Assembly (NCBI RefSeq): GCF_009208735.1
Contig: NZ_WFLJ01000009.1
Location: 62,001 to 126,000 of the forward strand
Direction of reading: 5' to 3'
From: Janthinobacterium rivuli
GTDB lineage: Bacteria; Pseudomonadota; Gammaproteobacteria; Burkholderiales; Burkholderiaceae_D
Length of the DNA: 64,000 nucleotides
Part shown: positions 63,202 through 64,000 of the stretch, piece by piece
How positions within the stretch are numbered: position 1 is the stretch's first letter
How the letters are laid out: the number at the start of each line of letters is the position of its first letter
The notes under the pieces: generated by a model
What the model saw: the letters and a program-made list of their open reading frames with translations, nothing else
Told to the model about the DNA's origin: nothing
The model's database searches: none
Made by a program: the position numbers and the translations under genes

Positions 63202-63220
63202 GGTGGTCCCGGGAAGAGAA

Positions 63221-63718
63221 TTAGTCTTGCAGCCAGGGCAGCGCATGCCAGCGCCAGCCGCCGCTGTGGCCACGCTGTTGCTGCGCGTCGAGATCGCCCT
63301 CGAAGCCTTGCGCGATATTGAAGACGTGCGTGAAACCGGCCTTGGCCGCCGCTTCGGCGGCTGCGGCCGAACGCTTGCCGCTGCGGCACAGCAGCACCAC
63401 GACGCCATACTTGCCACCCACCTTCGCTTCCAGTTCGCGCACAAAGCGGGGGTTGCGATTCATGGCCGTGCCGGTCGCCCACGCCACGTGCAAAGATTGC
63501 GGCACGTAGCCGACGAAGGTGCGTTCTTCATTGGTGCGCACGTCGACCAGCACGGCCTTGCCGGCCTGCACCAGCTGCCACGCATCCTGCGCGCTGACGA
63601 TGCCCGCATACGGCAAACTCTGCGCCTGCGCCTGGAGGCGCGCGTTATTCAGCACTTCGTCAAACGCCGCCTCGCCGTGCGCGGCGCGGGGATCGAAAAT
63701 CAGTTCTGCAGCAGCCAT
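63221..63718 (-). CDS. Rhodanese-like sulfurtransferase
   Basis: A 165-residue single-domain rhodanese. The active loop CRSGKRS has the catalytic Cys in VVLLCRSGKRS; VLVDVRTNEERTFVGYVP is the substrate-side motif. It is the first gene of the encapsulin operon and probably accepts or delivers sulfane sulfur for the desulfurase. AGAGGTGG precedes the ATG at 63718; an upstream in-frame extension is out-of-family. Confidence 0.92.
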   Translation of the reverse strand: MAAAELIFDPRAAHGEAAFDEVLNNARLQAQAQSLPYAGIVSAQDAWQLVQAGKAVLVDVRTNEERTFVGYVPQSLHVAWATGTAMNRNPRFVRELEAKVGGKYGVVVLLCRSGKRSAAAAEAAAKAGFTHVFNIAQGFEGDLDAQQQRGHSGGWRWHALPWLQD

Positions 63719-63768
63719 CGTTCCACCTCTTTTTTCCGTCGTCAAAAACCAGCACGAGTCCACTGTAG

Positions 63769-63785
63769 CGAACTTATGTTGTTCG
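63769..63785 (-). promoter_or_regulatory. Inverted repeat in the encapsulin operon promoter region
   Basis: CGAAC (63769-63773) and GTTCG (63781-63785) are separated by TTATGTT, about 50 bases upstream of the rhodanese start. It could be an operator, for example for the XRE regulator, but no second copy was found. Confidence 0.3.
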
Positions 63786-63841
63786 GAAAACAAATTAAAA
63801 AGAGTTTGGAAAGCTGAAAAACGTATATGGGGTCGGTGTAT

Positions 63842-63905
63842 GGGGTCAGACCCTCACACGCGTTGGCGCCAGGCTTGGCGTCAGCGGTGTTGGGGGTCTG
63901 ACCCC
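63842..63905. repeat. Intergenic palindrome with GGGGTCAGACCC ends
   Basis: GGGGTCAGACCC (63842-63853) and its exact inverse GGGTCTGACCCC (63894-63905) bracket about 40 bases containing a GTTGGCGCCA/TGGCGTC-like inner pair. It sits between the encapsulin operon and the gene entering from the right. It looks related to the stem-loop at 636-675 near the other end of the window. Confidence 0.55.
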
Positions 63906-63931
63906 AGCCCTCACCTGCTCTGCGCCAACGC

Positions 63932-64000
63932 TCAAGCAGCGCGGCGGCGCTCGCGCAGCAAAAAGCGCGCAGGGTCCAAAGCAGCGGCCAATTGACTCTC
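63932..64000 (-). CDS. C-terminal end of a gene running in from the right edge
   Basis: On the minus strand the frame is open from base 64000 and ends in TGA at 63932-63934, giving 22 residues (ESQLAAALDPARFLLRERRR then AA). Only the C-terminus is inside the window, so no family can be named. The right-edge position and codon use make a real gene plausible. Confidence 0.4.
   Translation of the reverse strand, partial: ESQLAAALDPARFLLRERRRAA

Overview
The window looks like chromosomal DNA of a high-GC betaproteobacterium of the Oxalobacteraceae, most like Janthinobacterium or a near relative. The clues are the PhaM-type polyhydroxyalkanoate granule protein, glutathione-dependent formaldehyde dehydrogenase, a czcICBA metal-efflux operon, tandem DUF3108 genes, an MshQ-like surface protein, several c-di-GMP proteins, and short intergenic palindromes. 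This assignment rests on protein resemblance only. I see no rRNA, tRNA, CRISPR array, insertion sequence or prophage. Almost all of the window is coding, and the long open frames opposite real genes are high-GC mirror artefacts.

Layout. 1-2.4 kb: tail of an unknown gene, a BamE-like lipoprotein and a PAS-type chemoreceptor. 2.7-14.7 kb: mostly single genes (DEAD-box helicase with a doubled RNA-binding domain, alpha/beta hydrolase, M28 peptidase, SRPBCC protein, dienelactone hydrolase, MshQ-like protein, GlxA-type regulator, formaldehyde dehydrogenase). 14.9-19 kb: lipoprotein sugar dehydrogenase, thioesterase, solute-binding protein, two DUF3016 paralogues. 19.3-23 kb: an HD-GYP response regulator facing a double-GAF histidine kinase. 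23.1-30.8 kb: a MORN-repeat/C13-protease fusion followed by czcI-czcC-czcB-czcA. 31-38 kb: small proteins, a large CHASE/PAS/GAF/GGDEF diguanylate cyclase, an AraC-type regulator, a sterol-desaturase-like enzyme and queC. 38.2-44.6 kb: tamA-tamB with a good terminator. 44.7-46.6 kb: small unknown genes.

46.7-53.3 kb (minus strand) holds a tightly packed operon: MksF-like kleisin, MksE-like subunit, MksB-like SMC ATPase, then a DUF4424 protein and a nucleotidyltransferase. The nuclease subunit (MksG/JetD) that defines anti-plasmid Wadjet systems is not in the window. 53.5-55.4 kb: two DUF3108 envelope proteins. 55.5-59 kb: phaM, a small unknown protein, and a histidine kinase/TPR response regulator pair.

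59.2-63.7 kb (minus strand) is the most notable system: a family 2A encapsulin nanocompartment operon. It reads rhodanese - serine acetyltransferase - XRE-type regulator - encapsulin shell - cysteine desulfurase with a long disordered cargo-loading N-terminus. The genes form a chain from serine (O-acetylserine, then cysteine) to sulfane sulfur deposited by an encapsulated desulfurase, with rhodanese as a likely sulfur-transfer partner. AT-rich, similar sequence lies upstream of both the first gene and the shell gene, suggesting shared control by sulfur status.
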